A stretch of DNA of 43,383 nt. It comes from Ruminococcus sp. (GTDB lineage Bacteria > Bacillota > Clostridia > Oscillospirales > Ruminococcaceae). The notes below the pieces were generated by a model. That model saw only the letters and a program-made list of their open reading frames with translations. It was not told the origin of the DNA and ran no database searches. Where the stretch lies: assembly GCA_017471405.1 (NCBI GenBank), contig JAFUTK010000067.1, positions 1 to 43,383 of the forward strand. Direction: 5' to 3'. Positions 1-9,119 of this stretch are shown here, one piece after another. Each line of letters begins with the position of its first letter. The stretch's first letter is position 1. The position numbers were made by a program, and so were the translations under genes.

Positions 1-4
1 CAAT

Positions 5-751
5 ATGAACAACAACGTAATAATCCTTGCCGGAGGGCAGGGCAAAAGAATGAAGTCCGACGGGCCCAAGGTGCTCTGTCAGGTGCAGGGCAGGGCTATG
101 CTGGACTGGGTCATCACCGCCTGCGAGAACGCCGGCATCGGCGACATCTGCGTTGTAAAAGGCCACAAGGCCGAAATGATAGACGACTTCCTCGCCGGGC
201 GGGACAGCCGCGCCGACATCAAGACCGTTCTCCAGTCGGAGAGACTGGGCACCGGTCACGCCGTTCAGATGGCAAAGGATTTCCTTGAAGCCCACCGGGG
301 CGGCAATACCCTTATCCTCTGCGGCGATGCGCCCTTTATCGACCCTCCCACCATCGAGGGAGCACTTAAACTCCACACCTCCGAGGGCAATTCGGTGACA
401 GTCGTTACCTCCGAGAAGGAGGACCCCACCGGCTACGGGCGCATTATCCGTACCGAAAACGGCATCTCGGGCATCGTTGAGCAGAAGGACTGCACCCCCG
501 AGCAGGCGCAGATCAAGGAAATAAATTCCGGCTGCTACTGGTTTGATACCTCCGACCTGCTGGACGTGCTCTTTGAGCTGACCCCCAACAACGCACAGGG
601 TGAGTATTACCTCACCGACTGCCTCGGGCTGCTCATCGGCAAAGGCAAGCGGGCGGACGCTTATATTTCGGAAAATCCCAACGTCTCCCTAGGCGCCAAC
701 GACCCCGCAGGGCTGGCATACCTTAACGAGCTGGCGGAGCAGATGGGCTGA
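5..751 (+). CDS. GlmU-like nucleotidyltransferase domain protein (stand-alone)
   Basis: Predicted sugar-1-phosphate nucleotidyltransferase of the GT-A fold, closest in style to the uridyltransferase half of GlmU, which makes UDP-GlcNAc for peptidoglycan precursors in the cytoplasm. Visible motifs are the nucleotide loop LAGGQGKRM (residues 8-16), PKVL just after it, LGTGHAVQMA near residue 80, and CGDAPFI near residue 105, where GlmU has its metal-binding Asp. The protein is 248 residues. Bifunctional GlmU is about 450-460, and there is no hexapeptide left-handed beta-helix here, so the acetyltransferase half is absent. The ATG lies four bases into the window, so its ribosome binding site is outside. 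It is followed after 37 bases by an unrelated membrane gene. UDP-GlcNAc synthesis is an inference; another sugar nucleotide is possible. Confidence 0.75.
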   Translation: MNNNVIILAGGQGKRMKSDGPKVLCQVQGRAMLDWVITACENAGIGDICVVKGHKAEMIDDFLAGRDSRADIKTVLQSERLGTGHAVQMAKDFLEAHRGGNTLILCGDAPFIDPPTIEGALKLHTSEGNSVTVVTSEKEDPTGYGRIIRTENGISGIVEQKDCTPEQAQIKEINSGCYWFDTSDLLDVLFELTPNNAQGEYYLTDCLGLLIGKGKRADAYISENPNVSLGANDPAGLAYLNELAEQMG

Positions 752-788
752 TAGAGGAGATACAAAAAAATAAAAGGGGTGAGCTGAT

Positions 789-1421
789 GTGAAGGCCACA
801 CAGGACGATTACCTTATCCTCCCGGACGGGGAGCTGCGTGATATCTACAAGCACGACAGGCGCGTTATTTGGTTTATCAGCCTGCCTATGTTCCCGCTTG
901 TCTATCTCATCGTGATAACCGTCATCGGAACGCTGACGCTGGATGCCGAAGAGGCTATTGTCGCGGTAGCCGGCATAGGCGCATTTGTCTGCTATAGCGC
1001 CATTTTCGCCGACAGCCTGGAGACCAACAAGAGGCTTAGAAACGGCGCCAATATCTTTCAGTTGGTGATGCTTGCCATCGGAGTGGTCTTTTTCATTATG
1101 GAGGGCAGACCCTTTGTGCCTTTCATACAGGCGGGATTTATTGTCGGAACAAATCTTGCAAACCGCATCGCCCGACCTTATATCGAGGATATCTCTGTTT
1201 TGAAGGCACACCCCCGCTATCCCTTTGATAATTGGCGCCGGGACGAGTCCTATACCAGCTCTCTTTATACAAACGGCACAAGCTACAGTGACCGGGCGGC
1301 AAAGCGTCTTGACAGCACTCTCAACGCCGGAAAGGTAAGGACCGTCGGCGGGGAGGAATTTTTGGAGGGCGAGCAGAAGAAGTTCGAGCTTCCCAAGCCC
1401 GACCCGGAGAAGAATTTGTAG
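789..1421 (+). CDS. Membrane protein of unknown function, paralog A (shortened by an in-frame TAG)
   Basis: I do not recognise the family. The 210-residue product starts at a GTG preceded by an AAGGGGTGAG ribosome binding site and opens with LPDGELRDIYKHDRR. About four hydrophobic segments follow (roughly residues 28-50, 57-78, 93-108 and 112-130), then a soluble tail containing VGGEEFLEGEQKKFELPKP. It ends ...DPEKNL at a TAG at 1419-1421. The neighbouring paralog at 1749 has CAG at the same place and continues about 100 residues. The reading frame here also stays open after the TAG and encodes a matching tail to 1718. The gene therefore looks like a longer protein cut by one C-to-T change, unless the TAG is read through. 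The two copies are a tandem duplication; their first codons are nearly identical in DNA. Confidence 0.7.
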   Translation: MKATQDDYLILPDGELRDIYKHDRRVIWFISLPMFPLVYLIVITVIGTLTLDAEEAIVAVAGIGAFVCYSAIFADSLETNKRLRNGANIFQLVMLAIGVVFFIMEGRPFVPFIQAGFIVGTNLANRIARPYIEDISVLKAHPRYPFDNWRRDESYTSSLYTNGTSYSDRAAKRLDSTLNAGKVRTVGGEEFLEGEQKKFELPKPDPEKNL

Positions 1422-1718
1422 CAGCGCACACAGGTCTGGCGGCAGCACTCCAAGTCCGATACCGGCTACACTATGGATAATCTGAAAAATATGTACTTCG
1501 ACGCCGTAGATGAGGGAGAACTCAGCGGCCGGGAGCTTGAGCGCGAGCTTATGAAGGCCACCGCCCCGAAGAAGGCTCCCGAGCCCACGCCGGAGGATTT
1601 CTTCCAGCAGTCTCCGGTGATATGGCGCAAGAACAAGGACGGCACCACCACCATCGAGCACCGCGCTCCGGGCAGCGCCCCGGCAGACGATACCTCCGGC
1701 AGGACCGTCTTGCCGTAA
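1422..1718 (+). pseudogene. Detached C-terminal tail of paralog A
   Basis: This stretch is in the same frame as the gene ending at 1421. It encodes a tail that lines up with the end of the next gene: QVWR, KSDTGYTMDNLKNMY, a Glu-rich part, PEDFFQ, then WRKNKDGTTTIEH and a Pro/Ala-rich end. An internal ATG (1473) has no ribosome binding site in front of it, so separate translation is unlikely. It is best read as the severed 3' part of the upstream gene, produced only if the TAG is suppressed. No frameshift is needed to join the parts. Confidence 0.65.
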
Positions 1719-1748
1719 TATTGAAAAAGGATAAAGGAGGTGCGGGCT

Positions 1749-2702
1749 GTGAAAGCCTTACAGGACGATTACCGTATCCTCCCGGACGAGGAGCTTCGGG
1801 ATATCTATAAGGGAGCCAAAAAGGCCCGGCGCTTTCTTTCGTACCCTATGCTCTTTTCGGGCGCGATAGTCATTATGAACGTCATAGATCTGCTTCTCTC
1901 GCTTCTCCACGACCTTCGGAATCCCACCGCTCCCGTGAGCGTGATAAAGACGGGCAATCTTTTTTCTCTGGTGGGGGCTGTGGCGGGCTTTGTGGGCACA
2001 AGCGCTGTTCTTACGGAGGATCTGAGCCTCAATTTCAAGCTCTTCGTCAGCTCTGTGACAGTGCAGATACTGGCGCTGAGCGCTTTGACATTTGCAGCTG
2101 ATGTTCAGGGAGTGGCGGTGCTGCTGCTCTCGGTAATGGTGATTCTGACTATCACTGCGAACCTGCTTGCACGTCCCGTTATTCAGCAGCTGGCAGAGCT
2201 TAAAAAACACCCCCGCTTTCCCTTTAACAATGCCCTTAAGGACGAGAACTACATTCACCGCGTCACCGCAGACGAGGCGGTCAGATACATCGAAAATACC
2301 ATCAATAAGGGAAAGGTGCAGACCATCGGCGGGGAGGAATTCTTTGAGGGAGAGGCCAAGGCATTCGAGAAGGCTAGGTTCGACCCGGAGAAGAATTTGC
2401 AGCAGCGTAAGCAGGTGTGGAGACCTCACGATAAGTCCGATACCAGCTATACGATGGATAACCTGAAAAATATGTACCTGGGTGACGCATCACAGAACGG
2501 TGAGCTGTCCTCGGGTGAGCTTGAAAAGCTGCTTTGGGCGGAAACCGCCCCCAAGAAACCAAAGGAGCCCCCACCGGAGGATTTCTTCCAGTCTGCGCCC
2601 ATAGTCTGGAGAAAAAATAAGGACGGCTCCACGACAATCGAGCACTGCGCTCCCGGCAGTACACCTGCGGGCGAGACCGAGAGCAGAGCAGTGCTGCCCT
2701 AG
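1749..2702 (+). CDS. Membrane protein of unknown function, paralog B (full length)
   Basis: Intact copy of the tandem pair, 317 residues from the GTG at 1749. That start is chosen because AAGGAGG (1734-1740) lies eight bases upstream and because it matches the start of paralog A; an in-frame GTG at 1740 overlaps the ribosome binding site. It has the same opening (LPDEELRDIYKGAKK), about four membrane segments between residues 25 and 145, the IGGEEFFEGEAKAFE motif, and a cytosolic-looking tail with TMDNLKNMY, PPEDFFQ and WRKNKDGSTTIEH. The function is unknown. The conserved TMDNLKNMY block next to a charged, proline-rich stretch suggests a partner-binding tail. It ends at a TAG immediately before the str cluster terminator/promoter region. 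Confidence 0.7.
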   Translation: MKALQDDYRILPDEELRDIYKGAKKARRFLSYPMLFSGAIVIMNVIDLLLSLLHDLRNPTAPVSVIKTGNLFSLVGAVAGFVGTSAVLTEDLSLNFKLFVSSVTVQILALSALTFAADVQGVAVLLLSVMVILTITANLLARPVIQQLAELKKHPRFPFNNALKDENYIHRVTADEAVRYIENTINKGKVQTIGGEEFFEGEAKAFEKARFDPEKNLQQRKQVWRPHDKSDTSYTMDNLKNMYLGDASQNGELSSGELEKLLWAETAPKKPKEPPPEDFFQSAPIVWRKNKDGSTTIEHCAPGSTPAGETESRAVLP

Positions 2703-2774
2703 CTGCTATTATATATAATAGTAATAATGCATAACTGCACAATATCCCAAACGGACAAACTTTGTAGGATTTTT

Positions 2775-2816
2775 TCGCCGCTGTCAGAAAAAAAGAACTT
2801 GACAGCGGCGATTTTT
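2775..2816 (+). terminator. Hairpin terminator overlapping the rpsL promoter
   Basis: Perfect 12-bp inverted repeat, TCGCCGCTGTCA (2775-2786) and TGACAGCGGCGA (2800-2811), with a 13-base A-rich loop and TTTTT directly after. It would end transcription from the paralog pair. Its right arm contains the -35 box of the next promoter. Confidence 0.75.
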
Positions 2817-2827
2817 CGTGATATAAT
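2799..2827 (+). promoter_or_regulatory. Consensus promoter of the rpsL-rpsG-fusA cluster
   Basis: TTGACA at 2799-2804 and TATAAT at 2822-2827 are separated by 17 bases, a perfect vegetative sigma-70-type (SigA) match. The start of transcription should fall near 2835, giving a leader of about 50 bases before rpsL. Confidence 0.9.
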
Positions 2828-2884
2828 TTAGTTTATGCTGACGAATTGCGCCAGTATGACATTTTTTACGAAAGGAGAGAGAAT

Positions 2885-3304
2885 ATGCCGACCTTTAACC
2901 AGTTAGTCAGAAAGGGAAGAGACGTTCTTGAGACCAAGTCGACCGCTCCTGCACTTCAGAAGGGCTACAATGCCAAGAAGAAGACAGCTATCGATCAGAG
3001 CTGCCCGCAGAAGAGAGGCGTTTGCACCGCTGTAAGAACCGCTACCCCCAAAAAGCCTAACTCCGCTATGAGAAAAATCGCAAGAGTTAAGCTGACAAAC
3101 GGTACCGAGGTAACCGCTTATATCCCCGGAATCGGTCACAACCTTCAGGAGCACTCTGTTGTTCTCATCAGAGGCGGAAGAGTTAAGGACCTCCCCGGTG
3201 TGCGTTACCACATCATCAGAGGTACTCTGGACGCTCAGGGTGTTGCCAAGAGAATGCAGGCAAGATCCAAGTACGGCGCAAAGAGACCGAAGGCAGGAAA
3301 GTAA
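2885..3304 (+). CDS. rpsL: Ribosomal protein S12
   Basis: Small-subunit protein S12 of the decoding centre. The 139-residue product starts [12 protein letters not shown] and contains the invariant [11 protein letters not shown] loop (where streptomycin-resistance changes map in other bacteria) and the [13 protein letters not shown] segment. The ATG at 2885 is chosen because AAAGGAGAGA lies just upstream and because S12 proteins begin here; in-frame codons upstream to 2846 are leader. The basic tail ([10 protein letters not shown]) is complete. It is the first gene of a str-type cluster with rpsG, fusA and tuf. Here the cluster has its own strong promoter and is not preceded by rpoC within the window. 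Confidence 0.97.
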   Translation: MPTFNQLVRKGRDVLETKSTAPALQKGYNAKKKTAIDQSCPQKRGVCTAVRTATPKKPNSAMRKIARVKLTNGTEVTAYIPGIGHNLQEHSVVLIRGGRVKDLPGVRYHIIRGTLDAQGVAKRMQARSKYGAKRPKAGK

Positions 3305-3471
3305 GCCTGCAAAAGTTTAAGGAAATACTCATTGTCGCAAAACTGCGAAGACCACAGTTTTTTGCAGAGATTTATATATATGACCTCTGCATTGGAACTG
3401 ACGGGGCCGCAGCGTAAGGGCTGCGGAGCGAGTACCTGTGAATTCATTTATTTGTGAAGGAGGGAATCAAA

Positions 3472-3942
3472 GTGCCAAGAAGAGGTAAAGTTGCTAAGAG
3501 AGACGTACTTCTCGATCCTGTTTACAATTCCAAGCTTGTTACCAGACTTGTCAACAACATTATGCTGGACGGCAAGAAGGGTGTAGCTCAGAAGATCGTT
3601 TACGGAGCATTTGAGATCGTTGAGGAGAAGACCGGCCGTCCCGCACTTGAGGTTTTCGAGGAGGCTATGAACAACATCATGCCCGAGCTCGAGGTAAAGG
3701 CTCGCCGTGTCGGCGGTGCTACCTATCAGGTGCCTATGGAGGTAAGACCTGACAGACGTCAGACTCTCGGCCTGCGCTGGATCACCAAGTACTCTCGTGA
3801 GAGAAACGAGGCTACTATGAAGGAGAGACTCGCAGCTGAGATCCTTGACGCACTCAACGGACTGGGCGGTTCGTGCAAGAAGCGCGACGAAACTCATAAG
3901 ATGGCTGAGGCTAACAAGGCTTTCGCTCACTACAGATGGTAA
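3472..3942 (+). CDS. rpsG: Ribosomal protein S7
   Basis: Small-subunit head protein S7, which binds 16S rRNA and contacts the E-site tRNA. It has 156 residues from the GTG at 3472 ([16 protein letters not shown]), with AAGGAGG at 3457-3463. An in-frame GTG at 3454 overlaps that ribosome binding site and is rejected. The family signatures VGGATYQVP and the C-terminal FAHYRW are present. The 167-base gap after rpsL is unusually long for this pair and holds two small inverted repeats (GCAGAG/CTCTGC at 3364-3390, and CCGCAG/CTGCGG just after). These could shape autoregulation by S7, which is known in E. coli; that use here is only inferred. Confidence 0.97.
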   Translation: MPRRGKVAKRDVLLDPVYNSKLVTRLVNNIMLDGKKGVAQKIVYGAFEIVEEKTGRPALEVFEEAMNNIMPELEVKARRVGGATYQVPMEVRPDRRQTLGLRWITKYSRERNEATMKERLAAEILDALNGLGGSCKKRDETHKMAEANKAFAHYRW

Positions 3943-3960
3943 TATAAACAGGAGGAAACA

Positions 3961-6066
3961 ATGGCAAGAGAAACAAAGCTCCAGGATTACCGTAATATCG
4001 GAATCATGGCTCATATCGATGCCGGAAAAACTACTACCACAGAACGTATCCTGTTTTATACCGGTGTCAACTATAAAATCGGTGAGACTCATGACGGTGC
4101 ATCCACAATGGACTGGATGGCTCAGGAGAAGGAGAGAGGCATCACTATCACATCTGCTGCCACTACCTGCTACTGGAAGCCTACCTATGATACTGCGTCT
4201 GACAGACATTACAGACTCAATATCATCGACACTCCGGGACACGTTGACTTCACCGTTGAGGTCGAGCGTTCTCTGAGAGTTCTCGACGGCTCTGTTACCG
4301 TTCTTTGTGCAAAGGGCGGCGTTGAGCCCCAGACCGAGACCGTTTGGAGACAGGCCGATAACTACAAGGTACCCCGTATGGTATACGTCAACAAGATGGA
4401 TATCATGGGTGCCGATTTCTACAACGTAATGAATATGCTTCATGAGAGACTTCAGTGCAACGCAGTTGCTATCCAGCTGCCTATCGGCTCTGAGGACGAT
4501 TTCAAGGGCCTTATAGACCTGCTCGAGATGAAGGCATATATCTACACCAATGACCTCGGAACTGATATCCAGGTAGAGGATATCCCTGCCGATATGCAGG
4601 AGAAGGCCGAGGAGTATCGCTCGATCCTGATCGACGCTGCTGCTGAACAGGACGAGGAGATCATGATGAAGTATCTCGACGGTGAGGAGCTCACCATCGA
4701 CGAGATCAAGATGTGCATCAGAAAGGGCACCATCGCTAACACAATGGTTCCTGTATGCTGCGGAACATCTTACAGAAACAAGGGAGTTCAGAAGCTGCTG
4801 GACGCTATCGTTGACTATATGCCCTCTCCTATCGACGTTCCCCATATCAAGGGTATCAACCCTGATACCGGTGAGGAGTGCGAGAGAGTTTCCGGCGACG
4901 ATCAGCCCTTCGCTGCTCTGGCATTCAAGATCGCTACCGACCCCTTCGTTGGTAAGCTCTGCTATTTCAGAGTTTATTCTGGCGTTCTGACTGCCGGCTC
5001 CACCGTTTACAACTCCACTAAGGATAAGGACGAGCGTATCGGACGTATCGTTCAGATGCACTCTAACGCAAGAAAGGATATCGATACCATCTATGCAGGT
5101 GATATCGGAGCTGCCATCGGTCTGAAGAATACCACCACAGGTGATACTCTCTGCGATGAGAAGGCTCCCGTTATCCTCGAGTCCATGGAGTTCCCCGAGC
5201 CCGTTATCCAGCTGGCTATCGAGCCCAAGACCAAGGCCGGTCAGGAGAAGATGGGTATTGCCCTCTCCAAGCTGGCTGAAGAGGATCCTACCTTCAGAAC
5301 CTATACCGATGAGGAAACAGGTCAGACCATTATCGCCGGAATGGGCGAGCTGCACTTGGAGATCATCGTTGACCGACTCCTCCGTGAGTTCAAGGTCGAG
5401 GCTAACGTAGGTGCTCCTCAGGTTTCCTACAAGGAGACTATCAGAGAGAAAGCCAATATGGACTACAAGTATGCCAAGCAGTCCGGTGGTAAGGGTCAGT
5501 ACGGTCACGTTAAGATCAATATTGAGCCCAATGAGTCCGGCAAGGGCTACGAGTTCATCAACAACGTTGTCGGCGGCGCTATCCCCAAGGAGTATATCCC
5601 CGCTGTTGACGCTGGTATCAAGGGCGCTATGGAGGCCGGAGTTCTCGCCGGCTATCAGGTAGTTGACGTTAAGGTAGAGCTGTACGACGGCTCCTATCAT
5701 GAGGTCGACTCCTCCGAAATGGCATTCAAGATCGCGGGCTCTATCGCGTTCAAGGAGGCTATGAAGAAGGCTAAGCCTGTTATCCTTGAGCCTATTATGA
5801 AGGTTTCCGTTATCGCTCCCGATGACTACCTCGGAACAGTTATCGGTGACCTCAACTCCAGACGTGGACAGATCCTAGGTCAGGAGCAGAGAACAGGTGC
5901 CGTTCAGGTAGACTGCCTTGTTCCTCTGTCCGAGATGTTTGGCTACTCCAATGACCTGCGTTCCAAGACACAGGGAAGAGGACAGTACTCTATGGAGCCT
6001 CACAGCTACATCGAAGTGCCTAAGTCGATATCCGAGAAGATCATCTCCACCAGAGCTAAGGACTGA
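3961..6066 (+). CDS. fusA: Translation elongation factor G
   Basis: Ribosomal translocase EF-G, a GTPase acting in the cytoplasm, 701 residues (normal for the family). The G domain shows [19 protein letters not shown] (G1), [21 protein letters not shown] (G3 and beyond) and NKMD (G4). Domains II-V follow, with [29 protein letters not shown] and the later [12 protein letters not shown] and [11 protein letters not shown] stretches. It starts 18 bases after rpsG with AGGAGG at 3950-3955, so it is co-translated with the ribosomal proteins. Codon choice is strongly biased (GTT, GCT, AAG, ATC), as expected for a very highly expressed gene. This bias also creates a long open frame on the opposite strand that is not a gene. 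Confidence 0.98.
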   Translation: MARETKLQDYRNIGIMAHIDAGKTTTTERILFYTGVNYKIGETHDGASTMDWMAQEKERGITITSAATTCYWKPTYDTASDRHYRLNIIDTPGHVDFTVEVERSLRVLDGSVTVLCAKGGVEPQTETVWRQADNYKVPRMVYVNKMDIMGADFYNVMNMLHERLQCNAVAIQLPIGSEDDFKGLIDLLEMKAYIYTNDLGTDIQVEDIPADMQEKAEEYRSILIDAAAEQDEEIMMKYLDGEELTIDEIKMCIRKGTIANTMVPVCCGTSYRNKGVQKLLDAIVDYMPSPIDVPHIKGINPDTGEECERVSGDDQPFAALAFKIATDPFVGKLCYFRVYSGVLTAGSTVYNSTKDKDERIGRIVQMHSNARKDIDTIYAGDIGAAIGLKNTTTGDTLCDEKAPVILESMEFPEPVIQLAIEPKTKAGQEKMGIALSKLAEEDPTFRTYTDEETGQTIIAGMGELHLEIIVDRLLREFKVEANVGAPQVSYKETIREKANMDYKYAKQSGGKGQYGHVKINIEPNESGKGYEFINNVVGGAIPKEYIPAVDAGIKGAMEAGVLAGYQVVDVKVELYDGSYHEVDSSEMAFKIAGSIAFKEAMKKAKPVILEPIMKVSVIAPDDYLGTVIGDLNSRRGQILGQEQRTGAVQVDCLVPLSEMFGYSNDLRSKTQGRGQYSMEPHSYIEVPKSISEKIISTRAKD

Positions 6067-6093
6067 TTTTTATAAAAAAATTTGTCCAAACTA

Positions 6094-6122
6094 TTGCAAT
6101 ATCCGGATAGATGTGCTATAAT
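6094..6122 (+). promoter_or_regulatory. Promoter of tuf
   Basis: TTGCAA (6094-6099), 17 bases, TATAAT (6117-6122), preceded by TGTGC that forms an extended -10. It lies in the 114-base gap after fusA, so tuf can be transcribed independently of the str cluster. Confidence 0.8.
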
Positions 6123-6180
6123 ATTTTGTATAGTATGTTATTTTTGGAAACTATAATTTTTTATTGAGGAGGAAAATCCT

Positions 6181-7380
6181 ATGGCAAAGCAGAAGTTCGA
6201 AAGAACCAAACCCCACGTTAACATCGGTACCATCGGTCACGTTGACCACGGCAAGACCACTCTTACCGCTGCTATCACCAAGACCCTCGCTATGAAGGGC
6301 CAGGCTAAGTATGAGGCTTACGACATGATCGATAAGGCTCCTGAGGAGAGAGAGCGTGGAATCACAATCAACACCGCTCACGTTGAGTATGAGACCGATA
6401 AGCGTCACTATGCTCACGTTGACTGCCCGGGTCACGCTGACTACGTTAAGAACATGATCACCGGTGCTGCTCAGATGGACGGCGCTATCCTCGTAGTTGC
6501 TGCTTCCGACGGCCCTATGGCTCAGACCAGAGAGCACATCCTGCTGGCTCGTCAGGTTGGCGTTCCTGCAATCGTTGTATTCATGAACAAGGCTGACCAG
6601 GTTGACGACCCTGAGCTGCTCGAGCTCGTTGAGATGGATATCCGCGAGCTACTTGACAAGTACGAGTTCCCTGGCGATGATACTCCTATCATCAAGGGCT
6701 CCGCTCTTGCTGCTCTGAACGCTCCCGACGATCTGTCTGATCCCGCATATGCTCCTATCCTTGAGCTCATGGACGCTGTTGACGAGTATATCCCCACTCC
6801 TGACCGTAAGGCTGACCTGCCTTTCCTGATGCCTGTTGAGGACGTATTCACCATCACCGGCCGTGGTACTGTTGCTACCGGTAGAGTTGAGCGTGGTAAG
6901 CTGAACACTGGTGATGAAGTCGAGATCATCGGCCTCACCGAGGAGAGAGCTAAGACCGTTGTTACCGGTATCGAGATGTTCAGAAAGATCCTTGACTATG
7001 CTGAGGCAGGCGACAACATCGGCGCACTGCTCCGTGGTGTTCAGAGATCCGAGATCGAGAGAGGTCAGGTTCTTTGCAAGCCCGGCAGCATTCATCCCTA
7101 CACCAAGTTCTCTGGTCAGGTTTACGTTCTGAAGAAGGAAGAGGGCGGCCGTCATACTCCTTTCTTCAACAACTACAGACCTCAGTTCTATTTCAGAACC
7201 ACCGACGTTACCGGCGTTATCACTCTTCCTGCTGACAAGGAAATGTGCATGCCTGGCGACAACGTAGCAATGGACGTTGAGCTCATCACTCCTATCGCTA
7301 TTGAGGAAGGTCTCCGCTTCGCTATCCGTGAGGGCGGCAGAACCGTTGGTTCCGGCGTTGTTACCGCTGTTAGAGACTAA
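6181..7380 (+). CDS. tuf: Translation elongation factor Tu
   Basis: EF-Tu, the GTPase that delivers aminoacyl-tRNA to the ribosome. It has 399 residues. The motifs [16 protein letters not shown] (G1), [14 protein letters not shown] (G2 region), [23 protein letters not shown] (G3) and NKAD (G4, Ala where many have Cys) are all visible, followed by the two beta-barrel domains and the C-terminal [21 protein letters not shown] lies just before the ATG. It has its own promoter and a strong terminator at 7414-7443, so it forms a single-gene unit at the end of the str cluster. Codon use is strongly biased. Confidence 0.98.
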   Translation: MAKQKFERTKPHVNIGTIGHVDHGKTTLTAAITKTLAMKGQAKYEAYDMIDKAPEERERGITINTAHVEYETDKRHYAHVDCPGHADYVKNMITGAAQMDGAILVVAASDGPMAQTREHILLARQVGVPAIVVFMNKADQVDDPELLELVEMDIRELLDKYEFPGDDTPIIKGSALAALNAPDDLSDPAYAPILELMDAVDEYIPTPDRKADLPFLMPVEDVFTITGRGTVATGRVERGKLNTGDEVEIIGLTEERAKTVVTGIEMFRKILDYAEAGDNIGALLRGVQRSEIERGQVLCKPGSIHPYTKFSGQVYVLKKEEGGRHTPFFNNYRPQFYFRTTDVTGVITLPADKEMCMPGDNVAMDVELITPIAIEEGLRFAIREGGRTVGSGVVTAVRD

Positions 7381-7413
7381 TTCTCTCGGCTGAACGCTAA
7401 CATCAGATAAGAC

Positions 7414-7443
7414 AAGCACCCCCGGGTAACCGGGGGTGCTTTT
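7414..7443 (+). terminator. Terminator of tuf
   Basis: AAGCACCCCCGG (7414-7425), loop GTAA, CCGGGGGTGCTT (7430-7441) and further T residues: a textbook 12-bp intrinsic terminator 34 bases after the tuf stop codon. Confidence 0.92.
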
Positions 7444-7456
7444 GTATTCTTTCCCC

Positions 7457-7485
7457 TTTACATTTCCCCTCAAATGTGGTATAAT
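7457..7485 (+). promoter_or_regulatory. Promoter of the AsnB-like gene
   Basis: TTTACA (7457-7462), 17 bases, TATAAT (7480-7485) with TGTGG in front of the -10 box. It begins 13 bases after the tuf terminator. Confidence 0.8.
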
Positions 7486-7524
7486 AACCTAGTCAGGACC
7501 ATATATTTTTTTGAGGTGACTGCT

Positions 7525-9060
7525 ATGATAGAAATAAAAGATTACCGCGGACATATCCGCAACCATGAGGCACTCTGCAAGGAGCTAGGGCTCCCTGCCG
7601 GGCTTTCCAGGCAGGAGCGGGAGAGGGCTATCCTTACCGCCGGCTATGAGCGCTGGGGACGGGATATCGCCGACCACCTTTACGGAATGTTTGCCTTTGC
7701 ACTTTACGACACCGAGGAGGATAAGCTCTTTTGCCTCCGGGACCACTTCGGCACCAAGCCCTTCTACTACTACCTCACCGAGGACGGCAGGCTGCTTTAC
7801 GGCACCAACATCTCCAAGATAATAGGTCAGCCGGGATTTAAAAAAGAGCTCAACGTTTCAATGCTCCAGATCTATATGAGCCTTACCTACGTTGCCGGCG
7901 AGGACACCTTCTTCAAGGGCGTCAAGAAGCTTATGCCCGGTCACTGGCTGGAATTCAAGGGCGGAGAGCTCACTCTTCATCGCTACTGGATCCCCACCTT
8001 CAAGCCGGACGAGAGCAAGTCATTAGATGAGTGGGCGGACGAGATACACTCCACTGTAGAGCAGATGATGCGCGAGGTCAAGACCCCCGACGAGACTGCC
8101 GAGAGCTTCCTCTCCGGAGGCGTTGACAGCTCCTATGTGTTCGCAATGTCCGACGCGGAGATGTCTGACAGCTGCGGCTATGAGGAGGAGCGCTTCGATG
8201 AATCCCCACTTGCCCGCAAGACCGCCGAGCTGCTGGGAAGGAAAAATTCCACCGCAATCATCACCCCCGAGCAGTATTTCTCCATCGTCCCCTACGTTAT
8301 GAAGAATATGGAGCAGCCGCTGGGCGACGCCTCGGCGATAGTGTTCTCCATTGGCTGCATCGAGACAGCCAAGCATACCAAGCTCTGCTACTCCGGCGAG
8401 GGCGCCGACGAATTCTTCGGCGGCTACAATATGTACCGCAACGCCGAGCGCTACGGCGAGAACCTCAAGACCTTCTATGTGGGCAACACCAACATTATGA
8501 AGGAGGAGGAAAAGCAGCGCCTTCTGAAGAGCTACGACCCAAAAGTCCTTCCCATAAACCTTGTCAAGTATATCTACGACGAGACCGAGGGGCTGGACCC
8601 TCTCACCAAGATGTCCGACGTGGATATTCAGATTTGGCTGGAGGGAGATATCTACTTAAACGTAGACAAGATGAGTGAGGCTGCGGGTCTGGAGATCCGT
8701 ATGCCCCTGACCGACCGCCGTGTGTTCGATATAGCCTCTCGTCTGCCCTCACGCTTCAAGGTGAACGAGGAGCAGAACAAGGTGGCCTTCCGAACAGCTG
8801 CCGCTAAGGTGCTGCCGGAGGAAATAGCCTTCCGCAAGAAGCTGGGCTTCATCGTTCCTATCCGCATCTGGCTGGCTGACGAGCGCTACAACGCCGATGT
8901 CCGCGCCAAGCTCACCGCAGACTGGGCAGGGGAGTTCTTTGACCTGGCAGTCGTCAAGGAGATATTTGACGATTATGTCGGCGGCAACTCCGACAACTGG
9001 CGCAAGATCTGGACCATCTACACCTTCCTCGTTTGGTATGAGGAGTATTTTCTGAAATAA
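7525..9060 (+). CDS. Asparagine synthetase-like protein lacking the Cys2 glutaminase nucleophile
   Basis: Related to AsnB, which makes asparagine from aspartate, ATP and glutamine nitrogen. The synthetase half is intact: the PP-loop SGGVDSSYVF near residue 198, CYSGEGADEFFGGYNMY near residue 290, and EIRMPLTDRRV near residue 400. The amidotransferase half is incomplete. From the ATG at 7525 the protein starts MIEIKDYRGHIRNHEAL rather than MCG, so the class II nucleophile Cys2 and the first strands are missing; recognisable AsnB sequence resumes at WGRDIADHLYGMFAFALYD. No in-frame MCG exists upstream to 7474. The start has GAGGTGA at 7513-7519. The protein is 511 residues. Inference: it uses free ammonia or amidates a different substrate. 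I recall similar Cys-less forms in other Clostridia, which argues against an error. Confidence 0.82.
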   Translation: MIEIKDYRGHIRNHEALCKELGLPAGLSRQERERAILTAGYERWGRDIADHLYGMFAFALYDTEEDKLFCLRDHFGTKPFYYYLTEDGRLLYGTNISKIIGQPGFKKELNVSMLQIYMSLTYVAGEDTFFKGVKKLMPGHWLEFKGGELTLHRYWIPTFKPDESKSLDEWADEIHSTVEQMMREVKTPDETAESFLSGGVDSSYVFAMSDAEMSDSCGYEEERFDESPLARKTAELLGRKNSTAIITPEQYFSIVPYVMKNMEQPLGDASAIVFSIGCIETAKHTKLCYSGEGADEFFGGYNMYRNAERYGENLKTFYVGNTNIMKEEEKQRLLKSYDPKVLPINLVKYIYDETEGLDPLTKMSDVDIQIWLEGDIYLNVDKMSEAAGLEIRMPLTDRRVFDIASRLPSRFKVNEEQNKVAFRTAAAKVLPEEIAFRKKLGFIVPIRIWLADERYNADVRAKLTADWAGEFFDLAVVKEIFDDYVGGNSDNWRKIWTIYTFLVWYEEYFLK

Positions 9061-9073
9061 GAGTTACACATAA

Positions 9074-9108
9074 AAAGAGGTCTCGCCCTTATGGGGAGAG
9101 ACCTCTTT
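9074..9108. terminator. Bidirectional terminator between asnB-like gene and nrdG
   Basis: AAAGAGGTCTC (9074-9084) and GAGACCTCTTT (9098-9108) form an 11-bp stem with A residues on the left and T residues on the right. It sits between two convergent genes and can serve both. Confidence 0.85.
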
Positions 9109-9119
9109 GTTTCATATTT

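Noticed and set aside
5-751. Complete bifunctional GlmU
   Set aside because: No hexapeptide-repeat acetyltransferase domain follows; the frame ends after the nucleotidyltransferase domain.
3448-5700. Open frame of 750 codons on the minus strand opposite rpsG and fusA
   Set aside because: It mirrors the biased codon use of fusA; the product is Leu/Ser/Val-rich with no domain, no ribosome binding site, and fusA is certain.
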